Source: Trinickia soli
GTDB lineage: Bacteria; Pseudomonadota; Gammaproteobacteria; Burkholderiales; Burkholderiaceae
DNA: 64,000 nucleotides
Assembly (NCBI RefSeq): GCF_002879855.1
Contig: NZ_PNYB01000020.1
Location: 36,907-100,906 of the forward strand
Reading direction: 5' to 3'
Positions 37,182 through 46,067 of the stretch are shown piece by piece (position 1 is the stretch's first letter; every line of letters starts with the position of its first letter). The notes beneath the pieces were generated by a model. The model searched no databases. It was not told the origin of the DNA and saw only the letters and a list, made by a program, of their open reading frames with translations. The position numbers and the translations under genes were made by a program.

Positions 37182-37817
37182 ATGCCGCAGCCCAATACCC
37201 GCCTCTCGCCCTACCCGTTTATCTACCTTGCATCGCAAAGCCCGCGCCGGCAGGAGCTGCTCGCGCAACTGGGCGTCCGTTTCGACTTATTGTTGCCGCG
37301 GCCTGACGAGGACGCCGAAGCGCTGGAGGCCGAACTGCCCGGCGAGCCGGCCCATCTCTACGTGCAACGCGTCTGTGTGGCGAAGGCCGAGGCGGCGCGC
37401 GCGCGACTGTCGGCAGGCGGGCATGTGGCGGCACCTGTTCTCGTCGCCGATACGACCGTGTCGATCGACGACGCGATTCTGGGCAAGCCTGACGACGTCG
37501 AACATGCGGTCGAGATGCTGGCGCGCCTCGCCGGACGCGAACACGAGGTGTTGACGGCCGTGGCCGTGATCGACGCGGACGGCGTGCTGCTGCATCCGGC
37601 GCTCTCGCGTTCGACGGTCCGCTTCGCACCGGCCCCGCTCACCGCACTGACGCGCTACGCCACGACCGGTGAGCCGCTGGGCAAGGCAGGCGCCTACGGT
37701 ATTCAAGGCCGCGCCGCCGAGTTCATCGAACGAATCGACGGATCCTATTCAGGTATCATGGGTCTGCCCCTATTTGAGACGGCTGCGCTGCTGCGCCAAG
37801 CGCGCGTCGACTTCTAA
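37182..37817 (+). CDS. maf: Maf family nucleoside triphosphate pyrophosphatase (YhdE type)
   Basis: 211 residues. It begins with [18 protein letters not shown], where the S-x-SPRR motif binds the triphosphate, and has [18 protein letters not shown] with the catalytic aspartate, TAVAVI, and [39 protein letters not shown]. The second half matches the YhdE group, which hydrolyses dTTP, UTP and modified nucleotides. It lies 12 bases before rng, the standard arrangement. Confidence 0.95.
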   Translation: MPQPNTRLSPYPFIYLASQSPRRQELLAQLGVRFDLLLPRPDEDAEALEAELPGEPAHLYVQRVCVAKAEAARARLSAGGHVAAPVLVADTTVSIDDAILGKPDDVEHAVEMLARLAGREHEVLTAVAVIDADGVLLHPALSRSTVRFAPAPLTALTRYATTGEPLGKAGAYGIQGRAAEFIERIDGSYSGIMGLPLFETAALLRQARVDF

Positions 37818-37828
37818 AGCGCTCGACC

Positions 37829-39292
37829 ATGAACGAAGAAATCCTGATCAATGTCACCCCGCAGGAGACGCGGGTCGCGCTGATCCAACAGGGCGCCGTG
37901 CAGGAATTGCACGTCGAGCGCACGCTCTCGCGCGGGCGCGTCGGCAATGTCTATTTGGGCAAGGTCGTGCGCGTGCTGCCCGGCATGCAATCGGCGTTCA
38001 TCGACATCGGCCTCGAGCGCGCGGCGTTTCTGCATGTCGCCGATATCTGGCATCCGCGCCTCGCGGGCGAGCACGCGGGCTCGCCCCAGCCGATCGAGAA
38101 GATCGTGTTCGAGGGTCAGACGCTGACGGTCCAGGTCATCAAAGATCCGATCGGCACGAAAGGCGCGCGCCTTTCGACGCAGATCAGCATCGCAGGCCGC
38201 ACGCTCGTTTATCTGCCGCAGGAACCGCACATCGGCATTTCGCAAAAAATCGAAAGCGAGGCCGAACGCGAAGCGATCCGGGCACGCCTGACGGCGGTGC
38301 TGCCGGCCGACGAGAAAGGCGGCTATATCGTCCGCACGATCGCAGAGGACGCAACGAGCGAGGAGCTCGCGAGCGACGTCGCCTATCTGCGCAAAACGTG
38401 GGCGACCATGGTCGCGCAAGCACAGCGTCTGCCGCCCACCAGCCTGCTCTATCAGGATTTGAACCTGGCGCAGCGCGTGTTGCGGGATTTCGTCACGGAC
38501 GAAACGAGCCGCATTCAGGTCGATTCGCGCGAGACGTTCCAAATGTTGACCGAGTTCGCTGCCGAGTTCACGCCGGCCGTCAGTTCGAAGTTGCATCACT
38601 ACACGGGCGAGCGGCCGCTGTTCGACCTCTACAACATCGAGGCCGAGATCCAACGCGCGTTGTCGCGCCGCGTCGATCTGAAATCGGGCGGCTACCTGAT
38701 GATCGATCAAACCGAGGCGATGACGACGATCGACGTCAATACGGGCGGCTACGTCGGCGCACGCAATTTCGACGACACGATCTTCAAGACGAACCTCGAA
38801 GCGGCTCATACGATCGCGCGGCAGTTACGGCTACGCAATCTGGGCGGCATCATCATCATCGACTTCATCGATATGGAGAACGCCGAGCATCGCGATGCCG
38901 TGCTCGGGGAACTGAAGAAAGCGCTGGCACGTGACCGTACGCGCTCGACCGTCAACGGGTTCTCGCAGCTCGGGCTCGTAGAAATGACGCGCAAACGCAC
39001 GCGTGAATCGCTGGCCCATGTGCTGTGCGAGCCGTGTCCTGTCTGCCAGGGCAAAGGGCAGGTCAAAACGGCGCGAACGGTTTGTTATGACGTATTGCGA
39101 GAAATCCTGCGCGAATCGCGGCAATTCAATCCGCGCGAGTTCCGCGTCGTCGCCTCGCAGGAAGTCATCGACCTGTTTCTCGATGAAGAATCGCAGCATT
39201 TGGCGATGTTGATCGACTTCATCGGCAAGCCGGTATCGCTGCAAGTCGAGTCGAACCTGAGCCAGGAGCAGTACGACATCGTGCTGATGTAA
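37829..39292 (+). CDS. rng: Ribonuclease G
   Basis: 487 residues, the RNase G length without the RNase E scaffold tail. It matures the 5' end of 16S rRNA and decays mRNA. The S1 domain is near 35-125 (GNVYLGKVVRVLPGMQSAFI). The catalytic metal site is formed by the aspartates in TTIDVNTGGYVG and in IIIIDFIDME; the zinc-link cysteines are in CEPCPVCQGKG (about 400). The gene ends the yebC-rng run. Confidence 0.96.
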   Translation: MNEEILINVTPQETRVALIQQGAVQELHVERTLSRGRVGNVYLGKVVRVLPGMQSAFIDIGLERAAFLHVADIWHPRLAGEHAGSPQPIEKIVFEGQTLTVQVIKDPIGTKGARLSTQISIAGRTLVYLPQEPHIGISQKIESEAEREAIRARLTAVLPADEKGGYIVRTIAEDATSEELASDVAYLRKTWATMVAQAQRLPPTSLLYQDLNLAQRVLRDFVTDETSRIQVDSRETFQMLTEFAAEFTPAVSSKLHHYTGERPLFDLYNIEAEIQRALSRRVDLKSGGYLMIDQTEAMTTIDVNTGGYVGARNFDDTIFKTNLEAAHTIARQLRLRNLGGIIIIDFIDMENAEHRDAVLGELKKALARDRTRSTVNGFSQLGLVEMTRKRTRESLAHVLCEPCPVCQGKGQVKTARTVCYDVLREILRESRQFNPREFRVVASQEVIDLFLDEESQHLAMLIDFIGKPVSLQVESNLSQEQYDIVLM

Positions 39293-39336
39293 CTACCTGC
39301 CGCCCTACGCGCCCCAGCTCACCCCCGATGACAGGT

Positions 39337-39361
39337 GGTTGCGGACGCAACCGTCTCTTTT
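39337..39361 (+). terminator. Probable terminator of rng
   Basis: A 6-bp stem GGTTGC/GCAACC with a GGAC tetraloop is followed by GTCTCTTTT. It lies 45 bases after the rng stop. The T-tract is broken, so confidence is moderate. Confidence 0.5.
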
Positions 39362-39606
39362 AGAGGCGCGTCATTTCGGAAACATGCTCCGCCTTGTCGG
39401 GCGGGGCGCCGCGAAGCGCCATCGTTCCAAAGCTTGTCTCCAGCCAACGTTGAATCCACCAGCAAGCCTCTGGCAAGCTCGCCGCCTTTCTCCGAAAGAC
39501 GATGAAAATGCGCACGCTTCGACGCGTGCGCCTGATGGAGCCGAGAACTCGTAGTTCCATCCGCACATACCCCGTCCAAACGAATGACGCCTACGTATTA
39601 TCGGAT

Positions 39607-39635
39607 TTGTGGCACGGATATCGGATCGTTATAGT
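39607..39635 (+). promoter_or_regulatory. Predicted sigma-70 promoter of the flp-tad operon
   Basis: TTGTGG (39607-39612) and TATAGT (39630-39635) are separated by exactly 17 bases. The start would be near 39642, about 74 bases upstream of flp. A hairpin CGGAGC/GCTCCG (39649-39654 with 39662-39667) would lie at the very 5' end of the mRNA and may stabilise it. Confidence 0.6.
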
Positions 39636-39645
39636 GAATTCACTA
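39632..39645. promoter_or_regulatory. 14-bp palindromic operator candidate over the flp -10
   Basis: TAGTGAATTCACTA is a perfect palindrome that overlaps the last four bases of the -10 hexamer and the predicted transcription start. That placement fits a dimeric repressor. AT-rich composition sets it apart from its surroundings. The cognate regulator is not recognisable. Confidence 0.5.
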
Positions 39646-39715
39646 AAGCGGAGCACGAAAAGCTCCGGCACGACCAGACCAGGTAAGTCCATCAACTCAT
39701 CATACGGGGTGTCTC

Positions 39716-39910
39716 ATGCTCTCCTTCCTCCGCTCTCTTCGTCGCGACGACCGCGGTGTCAGCTCGATGGAATATGCCGTGCTTGCGGGCATTATCGTCA
39801 TTGCCGTCGTCGCCGCGGGTACGGTGCTGAAGGATACGACCACCGGCATCCCCGGACTCTTCACGAAGCTGCTCGACACGGTCAACACGGCCGCCACCAC
39901 GGGTAAATAA
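39716..39910 (+). CDS. flp: Flp/Fap-type pilin
   Basis: 64 residues. The prepilin leader MLSFLRSLRRDDRG is cleaved after Gly14 to give a mature protein starting VSSMEYAVLAG, with the Glu at +5 and Tyr at +6 that define Flp pilins. A hydrophobic helix and a Thr/Gly-rich end follow. Flp subunits polymerise into thin adhesive pili built by the Tad machine. It is the first gene of the operon, 75 bases before the prepilin peptidase. Confidence 0.95.
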   Translation: MLSFLRSLRRDDRGVSSMEYAVLAGIIVIAVVAAGTVLKDTTTGIPGLFTKLLDTVNTAATTGK

Positions 39911-39984
39911 GCCGGGTTTCGATTCATAGCGTCGCGCGAGCCTCGCCGCATGTCGGCGAGCTCGGCGGCGGATCGATAACGACC

Positions 39985-40470
39985 ATGTCAGACGTAGTCA
40001 GCTATGCCGCCTGCACGGCGTTGCTCGTCCTTTCGTGTTGGGATCTGAGCACGCGGCGCCTGCCCAATGCACTCGTTGCGGTATTCGGCGCGCTGTATGT
40101 CCCGCACGCGTGGCTTGCTCACACGTCGTGGACCTCGTTCGCGCAGCACGCCGCAACCGCGCTCGTCTGCTTCGCGATCGGCGCCCTCCTGCACGCGGCC
40201 GGACAGTTCGGCGGCGGCGATGTGAAGCTCGCGAGCACCGTGCTGCTGTGGGCCGGCCCTCGGGCTGCGTTGCCGACGCTCGCGCTCGTTTCGCTTGCGG
40301 GTCTCGCCATCGTCGTGCTCGGCTGCATCGCCGATAGGCTTGCGTCATCCGTGCCGTTCGTGGTGCCCCTCGCCCGGCTATGGTCCGTTCGGCGCGGCGT
40401 GGCCTATGGCGTAGCGCTCGCGATCGGCGGCTGGTGCGTGGTGTGGCCGCGAACTCTCATCGCCGGATAA
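39985..40470 (+). CDS. tadV: Tad prepilin peptidase (A24 family, TadV/CpaA)
   Basis: 161 residues, all membrane. The two catalytic aspartates of A24 aspartic proteases are present: CWDLSTRRLPN near residue 20 and FGGGDVKLAS near residue 76. It lacks the N-methyltransferase domain of PilD, as is normal for TadV. It processes Flp and the TadE/TadF pseudopilins. Confidence 0.93.
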   Translation: MSDVVSYAACTALLVLSCWDLSTRRLPNALVAVFGALYVPHAWLAHTSWTSFAQHAATALVCFAIGALLHAAGQFGGGDVKLASTVLLWAGPRAALPTLALVSLAGLAIVVLGCIADRLASSVPFVVPLARLWSVRRGVAYGVALAIGGWCVVWPRTLIAG

Positions 40471-40488
40471 CCGTATCAGGAAAATGCC

Positions 40489-41487
40489 ATGTCGAGCACA
40501 GTCAAGCTCGCGCTGCTTGCCGGGGTCGCCATCGTCATCGCGCTGATCGTGCGCGCGATGTTCATCGCGGCCTCCGCGCGACCGGCGCATGACTCACCGA
40601 CATCGGAGCGCGTGCGGGTCGCCGCCGCGGACCTGCCGGCGGGATTGCTGTTGCGCGACAGCGATCTCGCGTGGAAGCAAATGCCCGCGGCCCAGAGACC
40701 CGCGGGTGCAGTCCTGCAGGGCAATCCGTCGACCCCGGATGTCGCCGGTGCTGCGATGCTGCACCCGCTTGCGGCGGGCACCCCGGTTACCGCGAAGGAC
40801 GTCGTGTTTCCGAATGCCCCCGGCTTTCTCGCGGCGGCGCTCAAGCCCAACATGCGCGCGGTATCGGTCGCTATCGACGATGTCTCGGGCAATGCCGGCC
40901 TGATTCAGCCCGGCGACTACGTCGATCTCATCCTCACGCAGGATCTCGCCAACAAGACCGATTCGGCACGCCTGTCGGTCGCAAGCGAAACGGTCGTCGA
41001 CCATGTGCGCGTCCTCGCAGTCGGCTCCGAGTTCACGCGCCCCAAGGACGACACCACGTCGGATAAAGCGCACGCGCGTACCGTCACGCTCGAAGTGAAC
41101 CCGCGCATGGCGGAAGTCGTCGCGATCTCGGCGCGGCTCGGCACGCTGTCGCTCGCGCTGCGCAGTTTTGCGACCTTCGCGCGCGGCGGCTCCGATGTGC
41201 ACGCAACGACCGACAATGGGATCGCGGCTGCGCCGCCGGTCTGGGCCGGCGATGTGTCGCGCGCGGTGCGCGAGCTGCCGCCCACGCACGATAACGGCCA
41301 GTCGGATACGGGCGCGCCCGCGGTGCTGGTTTATCGCGGCTCCATGAAAGGCGATGCCGAGGCCCGCTCACCGTTGTTGGCCCTTCCGCTTCCGCCGAAG
41401 GGCGAGGCGCCGGCCCTGCACGACGGCACACAATCCACTGAAATGCCCGGTGCGCTGGCGCCGGCGCTCGCCGCGCGGAGCCAATGA
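40489..41487 (+). CDS. cpaB: Flp pilus assembly protein RcpC/CpaB
   Basis: 332 residues with AGGAAA before the ATG. An N-terminal membrane segment (about 6-27) is followed by an SAF domain (VRVAAADLPAGLLLRDSDLAWK) and the RcpC core (AVSVAIDDVSGNAGLIQPGDYVDLILTQ, then TVTLEVNPRMAEVVAISARLGTLSLALRS). RcpC sits in the periplasm and supports the secretin and pilin stability. It overlaps the secretin gene by four bases (ATGA). Confidence 0.93.
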   Translation: MSSTVKLALLAGVAIVIALIVRAMFIAASARPAHDSPTSERVRVAAADLPAGLLLRDSDLAWKQMPAAQRPAGAVLQGNPSTPDVAGAAMLHPLAAGTPVTAKDVVFPNAPGFLAAALKPNMRAVSVAIDDVSGNAGLIQPGDYVDLILTQDLANKTDSARLSVASETVVDHVRVLAVGSEFTRPKDDTTSDKAHARTVTLEVNPRMAEVVAISARLGTLSLALRSFATFARGGSDVHATTDNGIAAAPPVWAGDVSRAVRELPPTHDNGQSDTGAPAVLVYRGSMKGDAEARSPLLALPLPPKGEAPALHDGTQSTEMPGALAPALAARSQ

Positions 41488-42929
41488 TGTCCGGCTTTTT
41501 CGAACGCGGTCGCCGCGTGTGCCTCCTACGCGTCGTCCGAATTGCGCCTGTCGCCGCTACGGCCCTCCGTCTCGCGCTTCGCGCCCGCACGGCGGCCGCT
41601 TCGGCAGCCGTGGCGCTCGCCGCACTCCTGTGTGCGGCGAGCGTACACGCCGACGAAACGCTGACCGTCAACGCCGGCGCCGGCGAAGTCGTCCGGCTCA
41701 GCGAACCGGCCGTCGCGGTGTTCGTCGCGGATCCGGATGTCGCCGACATTCACGTGCCGACGCCCGGCGCGGTGTTCCTGGTCGGCAAGAAGGAAGGCCG
41801 TACGACGCTCTTCGCGCTCGGGCCGAACAACCGCGTGATCCTGCGCCGCTCGGTCGTCGTACGGCGCGACCTCGACGCGCTGAACACGCTGCTGCACCAG
41901 CGCTTCCCGCATCTGCAGCTCACGCTCGCGTCGGCCCCCGGATCGGTCATGGTGTCGGGCGCCGTGGGATCGGCCGCCGACGTCGATGCCATCACCCAAA
42001 CGTTGACGCCGATGCTGCACGACAAGGAAACGCTGATCAATCACCTCACGGTCGGCCAGCCGACCCAGGTCTATCTGCGCGTGCGCTTCGTCGAAATCGA
42101 CCGCAACGTCACGCAACAACTGGGCGTGAATTGGAGCGCGGTCGGCTCCGTTGGCAACTTCGTCGTCGGGCTGCTCAGCGGCCGCGTGATCCAGGACGCG
42201 ACGACGGGCGCATTGAACTTACCGCAATCGAACGCGACCGGGGTGCTCACCGGGTTCCACACCGGACACCAATCGATCACAAACGTGATCGATGCGCTGG
42301 ATCAGGACGGCCTCCTCACAGTTCTGGCGGAACCGAACCTGACGGTGCTCTCGGGTGAGTCGGCGAGCTTTCTCGCTGGCGGCGAATTTCCGATTCCGGT
42401 CGCTCAAAACCAGAACACGCTGAGCGTCGAATTCAAATCATTCGGCGTGTCGCTAGGTTTTACGCCGACCGTACTCGCCGACAACCGCATCAGCCTCAAG
42501 GTGCGCCCCGAAGTCAGCCAGATCGATCCGACCGCGAGCGTGACGACCAACTCGATCACGATTCCGGGGTTGTCGGTGCGGCGCGTCGAGACCACGGTCG
42601 AGCTTTCGAGCGGGCAGAGTTTCGCGATCGGCGGGCTTCTGCAAAACGAGACGCGCGACATCGTTTCGCAGTTGCCGGGCCTCGGCAAGCTGCCGATCCT
42701 AGGCCGGCTGTTCTCGTCGAAGGATTACCAGAACAACAAGACCGAGCTGGTCGTGATCGTCACGCCCTACCTCGTGCAGCCTGCAAGCGCGGCGCATATG
42801 ACGAGCCCGGTGGACACCATCATGACGCCGAGCTCGGACATCGAAACCATCATCGAGCGCAAGACCGGACTCGATCCGCTCGACGGTTCGACGCCGCGGC
42901 TCGTCGGCGCGGCCGGCTTCGTTTATTGA
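41484..42929 (+). CDS. rcpA: Tad secretin RcpA/CpaC
   Basis: 481 residues. A long signal sequence ends near ASVHADE; then comes a pilus-assembly N-domain (VVRLSEPAVAVFVADPDVADI), a BON-like segment (VMVSGAVGSAADVDAI) and the secretin domain (about 210-430) with VYLRVRFVEIDRNVTQQLGVNW, FLAGGEFPIPV and VETTVELSSGQSFAIGGLL. It forms the outer-membrane channel through which the Flp pilus passes. Confidence 0.95.
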   Translation: MMSGFFERGRRVCLLRVVRIAPVAATALRLALRARTAAASAAVALAALLCAASVHADETLTVNAGAGEVVRLSEPAVAVFVADPDVADIHVPTPGAVFLVGKKEGRTTLFALGPNNRVILRRSVVVRRDLDALNTLLHQRFPHLQLTLASAPGSVMVSGAVGSAADVDAITQTLTPMLHDKETLINHLTVGQPTQVYLRVRFVEIDRNVTQQLGVNWSAVGSVGNFVVGLLSGRVIQDATTGALNLPQSNATGVLTGFHTGHQSITNVIDALDQDGLLTVLAEPNLTVLSGESASFLAGGEFPIPVAQNQNTLSVEFKSFGVSLGFTPTVLADNRISLKVRPEVSQIDPTASVTTNSITIPGLSVRRVETTVELSSGQSFAIGGLLQNETRDIVSQLPGLGKLPILGRLFSSKDYQNNKTELVVIVTPYLVQPASAAHMTSPVDTIMTPSSDIETIIERKTGLDPLDGSTPRLVGAAGFVY

Positions 42930-42941
42930 CCGGAGACACGC

Positions 42942-43358
42942 ATGCGATTCGTCCACTGCGCGCCATCGAATCCGCCGGCTTCGTCCAAGCGCATATTGCT
43001 GCGCGCGTCGACGCTGCTTAGCGTGCTGCTCGCCGGCTGCCTGTCGAGCACGCCGCCGATCGGCATGCCCGACGCCTCGGTGATCGGCGTGCAGGACGGC
43101 CGCGCCGTGCCGCCAGACTGCGAAGCGCTCGCGACGCCAACCAACTTCCGCGACGCCGGCGCGGCGCGTCCCACCAACGCTTTCGGCTGCGCGACCTACC
43201 GCAACCTCGCTGCGGTGCTCGTGCGCCCGGACGACCTCATCGCGCCGCGGCCGTTCGCCGGCGCCGACGCGCCGGTTGCCGCCAGCGCCGTACGTCGTTA
43301 CGAGACCGGCAAGATCCCGCCGTTGCCGACGACCGATACATCCAGCTTCAACAAGTAG
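42942..43358 (+). CDS. CpaD-like Tad pilus lipoprotein
   Basis: 138 residues with GGAGA upstream. The signal peptide ends in the lipobox LLAGC (Cys about 33). The mature part has a pair of cysteines and the stretch FGCATYRNLAAVLVRPDDLIAPRPFAG, which matches the C-terminus of CpaD proteins. It is short for CpaD, which usually exceeds 200 residues, so only the C-terminal core remains. Position between secretin and TadZ fits CpaD or RcpB. Confidence 0.75.
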   Translation: MRFVHCAPSNPPASSKRILLRASTLLSVLLAGCLSSTPPIGMPDASVIGVQDGRAVPPDCEALATPTNFRDAGAARPTNAFGCATYRNLAAVLVRPDDLIAPRPFAGADAPVAASAVRRYETGKIPPLPTTDTSSFNK

Positions 43359-43365
43359 GCTCGCG

Positions 43366-44580
43366 ATGAATACTCTGCTGAAACTTGCCGCGCAGCCGCG
43401 CCGCAACCCGGGAGCAAGCTTCGTCGCCTTCGTGCGCGACCGGCATAGCGAAGACGTGGTGCAACGTTTCGCGCAGGAACAAAATTTCACGCAGGCGCTC
43501 GTCAAAGTGGGGCGCATCGACGACGCGATCGACCACCTGACGAAGATGGCGCGCTCGCCGGCCGTGCTGCTCATCGACGTGTCCGCTACGCCGATGCCGC
43601 TCTCGGAGCTCGCCCGGCTCGCCGCGGTGTGCGAGCCGTCGGTGTCGGTGATCGTGATCGGCGAAACCAACGACGTCGGGCTCTATCGAAATCTGCTCGA
43701 ACTGGGCGTGCAGGACTACCTCGTCAAGCCGCTGACACTGGAGCTGCTGCAACGCTCGTTCGGCGGAACCGGCCAGGGAAAGAGCGCGCGGCAGTCGCGC
43801 ACGGGCAAGGTCATCGGCTTTGCCGGCACACGCGGCGGTGTCGGTGTGACGACCGTCGCGGCCGGCCTCGCGCGGCATCTCGCGATGGTCGCGCATCGCC
43901 GCATCGCGTATGTCGATATGAACCTGCATGGCGGCGCGGCCAACACGCTGCTCGGACTGAAGAGCAACAACGGCTTGCTCGACGTGCTGCGCGACGCCGA
44001 CCGGCTCGACCCGCAGTTCGTCGAGCGTTCGCTCGTCGCGCACGACGACCGCCTGTTCGTGCTGTCGGCGGAGTTGCCTTACGGCGAGACGTTCGAACCG
44101 CAAGAGCGCGCGCTCGCCGATCTGCTCGAGCGCCTGAAACCGCATTTCCATTACATCCTGCTCGATCTGCCCGGCCACGGCCACGCGCTCACCCATACCG
44201 CGCTCGCCGAGGTGCAGTTGCTGTATCTGCTCGCCGACCCATCGATCCACTCGGCGCGCGAGGTGCTGCGCTTCACGCGCTACCTCGACGGCGTCGATCG
44301 CGCGCCGTCGATGTCCGTCTTGCTCAACGTACCGAACGCCTCGCAGCGCGGGCATTTGAATACGTCCGATTTCGCGGTCGCTATCGGCCGCAACGTGCTG
44401 CTCGAACTGCCGTTCGACGGCGCCGTGCTCGCCACCGCGGAAAACCTGGGCGAGCCGATCGCGCCGGGCAAGTCGCGCTTCGGCGATGCGATCCAGGTAC
44501 TCGCAGACGGCTTGAGCGGACGCCCCAGCGCGCCCGCGCCGCGTTGGTACAAGAGCTTGCTGCAAAAGAGGAGACGCTGA
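43366..44580 (+). CDS. tadZ: TadZ/CpaE-like pilus localisation ATPase
   Basis: 404 residues from ATG 43366. A receiver-like N-terminal domain (about 15-130) lacks the usual CheY acidic set and leads into a MinD/ParA-type domain starting KVIGFAGTRGGVGVTTVAAGLARHLA. Its deviant Walker A reads TRGGVGVTT, so both signature lysines (normally KGG-x-GK) are missing. DMNLHGGAANTLLGL and LLDLPGHGHAL follow. TadZ places the Tad machine at the cell pole. The stop codon overlaps the start of tadA by one base. Confidence 0.93.
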   Translation: MNTLLKLAAQPRRNPGASFVAFVRDRHSEDVVQRFAQEQNFTQALVKVGRIDDAIDHLTKMARSPAVLLIDVSATPMPLSELARLAAVCEPSVSVIVIGETNDVGLYRNLLELGVQDYLVKPLTLELLQRSFGGTGQGKSARQSRTGKVIGFAGTRGGVGVTTVAAGLARHLAMVAHRRIAYVDMNLHGGAANTLLGLKSNNGLLDVLRDADRLDPQFVERSLVAHDDRLFVLSAELPYGETFEPQERALADLLERLKPHFHYILLDLPGHGHALTHTALAEVQLLYLLADPSIHSAREVLRFTRYLDGVDRAPSMSVLLNVPNASQRGHLNTSDFAVAIGRNVLLELPFDGAVLATAENLGEPIAPGKSRFGDAIQVLADGLSGRPSAPAPRWYKSLLQKRRR

Positions 44581-46067
44581 TGTTCGGTCAAAAGAACGTC
44601 CCGGTGCGGCTCGATCTGCTGCACGAATTCACGCCCCCGGACACGGTGGACGACACGGACGAGGTACCGCCCCCGCGCGGCGGCGCGCGCGACGAAAGAG
44701 TCGTTGCGCTCGCCCCGGCGCTTCCGGCGAGAGGCGGGCGCGAGCGCCCTGAAAAAGCCGAGCGCGCCGCCGACCGTGCTCCCGCGGCGGTCGAGCGCAA
44801 CGACAACCTCGTGCGCACGGACAGTTTTCGCATCATCCGCTCGCTCGTACTCGGATCGATGAACGTATCGGCAGCGGTGCTCCAGACGCGCGACCAGGCG
44901 CAGGCAGAGATCGCCCGCCTCGCCGCCGAGATCGTCGAGCGCGAGCGGCTGAAGATGACGCTCACCGAGCAGTCGCAGGTGATCGAGGAGATCCTCAACG
45001 ACATGTTCGGCGTGGGGCCGATCGAGCCGCTCTTGACCGACGACTCGGTCACCGACATTCTCGTGAACGGCGCGGATCAAGTGTACGTGGAGCGGCACGG
45101 CAAGCTCGAGCTGACCCGCCTCAAGTTTCGCGACAACGCGCACGTCGTCAACGTGGCGCAGCGCATCGCCGCATCGGTGGGACGGCGCGTCGACGAAAGC
45201 AGTCCGATGGTCGATGCGCGTCTTGCAGACGGCAGTCGCGTCAACGTGGTTCTGCCGCCGCTCGCGATTCGCGGCGCCTGCATCGCGATCCGCAAGTTCG
45301 CGAAGCGCGACATCACGCTCGAGCGGATGTCGACTCAGGGCAGCTTGTCCGCCGCGATGGCGCGCACGCTCGAAATCGGCAGTGCGTGCCGGCTCAACAT
45401 CATCGTGTCGGGCGGGACTGGCTCGGGCAAAACCACGCTGCTCAACGCAATGTCGCGCTACATCGACGCGCGCGAGCGCATCGTCACAATCGAGGATGCG
45501 GCCGAACTGCAATTGCAGCAGCCGCATGTCGTGAGCCTCGAAACGCGACCCGAAAACGCCGAAGGTCTCGGCGCCGTGTCGCAGCGCGACCTGATGCGCA
45601 ACGCGCTGCGGATGCGGCCCGACCGCATCATCCTCGGCGAAACGCGCGGCGCGGAGGCGTTCGACGTCCTGCAGGCCATGAACACGGGCCATGACGGGTC
45701 GATGACGACCATCCACGCGAACACGCCGCGCGATGCGATCACGCGCCTCGAGAGCATGGTGATGATGGCGAACGGCAACCTGCCGCTGTTGTCGATCCGC
45801 CGCCAGATCGCGAGCGCGGTGCATCTCATCGTGCAGACCGAACGCATGCGCGATGGCATGCGGCGCGTCACGCACATAACAGAACTGGTGGGACTCGAAG
45901 GCGACGTGATCCTGACGCAGGATCTTTTCCTGTTCCGTTACGACGACGGCATCTCCGGCGACGAGGTGCGCGGGCGCTTCGAGTCTTCGTCGCTGCGCCC
46001 CGCGTTCTCGTCACGCGCCGCGCACTATGGGCTCGAAGAGAGCCTGATGAAGGCGTTGCACGCATGA
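44580..46067 (+). CDS. tadA: Tad secretion ATPase TadA/CpaF
   Basis: 495 residues from ATG 44580 (TGATG junction; GAGGAGA upstream). A charged, disordered N-terminus of about 80 residues is followed by the N-domain ([30 protein letters not shown]) and the ATPase domain with Walker [11 protein letters not shown] (about 278-287), [11 protein letters not shown], Walker [14 protein letters not shown] and the histidine box [14 protein letters not shown]. As a type IV secretion-like hexameric motor it drives pilus extension and retraction. Confidence 0.97.
   Translation: MFGQKNVPVRLDLLHEFTPPDTVDDTDEVPPPRGGARDERVVALAPALPARGGRERPEKAERAADRAPAAVERNDNLVRTDSFRIIRSLVLGSMNVSAAVLQTRDQAQAEIARLAAEIVERERLKMTLTEQSQVIEEILNDMFGVGPIEPLLTDDSVTDILVNGADQVYVERHGKLELTRLKFRDNAHVVNVAQRIAASVGRRVDESSPMVDARLADGSRVNVVLPPLAIRGACIAIRKFAKRDITLERMSTQGSLSAAMARTLEIGSACRLNIIVSGGTGSGKTTLLNAMSRYIDARERIVTIEDAAELQLQQPHVVSLETRPENAEGLGAVSQRDLMRNALRMRPDRIILGETRGAEAFDVLQAMNTGHDGSMTTIHANTPRDAITRLESMVMMANGNLPLLSIRRQIASAVHLIVQTERMRDGMRRVTHITELVGLEGDVILTQDLFLFRYDDGISGDEVRGRFESSSLRPAFSSRAAHYGLEESLMKALHA

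Larger units (their letters stand above)
39293..39715. other. 423-base gap between rng and the tad operon
   Basis: No gene is supported. It holds a likely rng terminator, an 8-bp perfect hairpin (GCGCACGC at 39510-39517 with its complement at 39524-39531), a sigma-70 promoter with an overlapping palindrome and a short 5'-UTR hairpin. Frames in this gap lack ribosome sites and family resemblance. A small RNA is possible but not shown. Confidence 0.5.

Noticed and set aside
39510..39531. 8-bp perfect hairpin as a second rng terminator
   Set aside because: The stem is strong but no T-tract follows on either strand, and it lies over 200 bases past rng.
39502..39906. 134-codon plus-strand frame overlapping the flp gene in another frame
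   Set aside because: Arg/His-rich shadow; the flp frame has a clear pilin signature.
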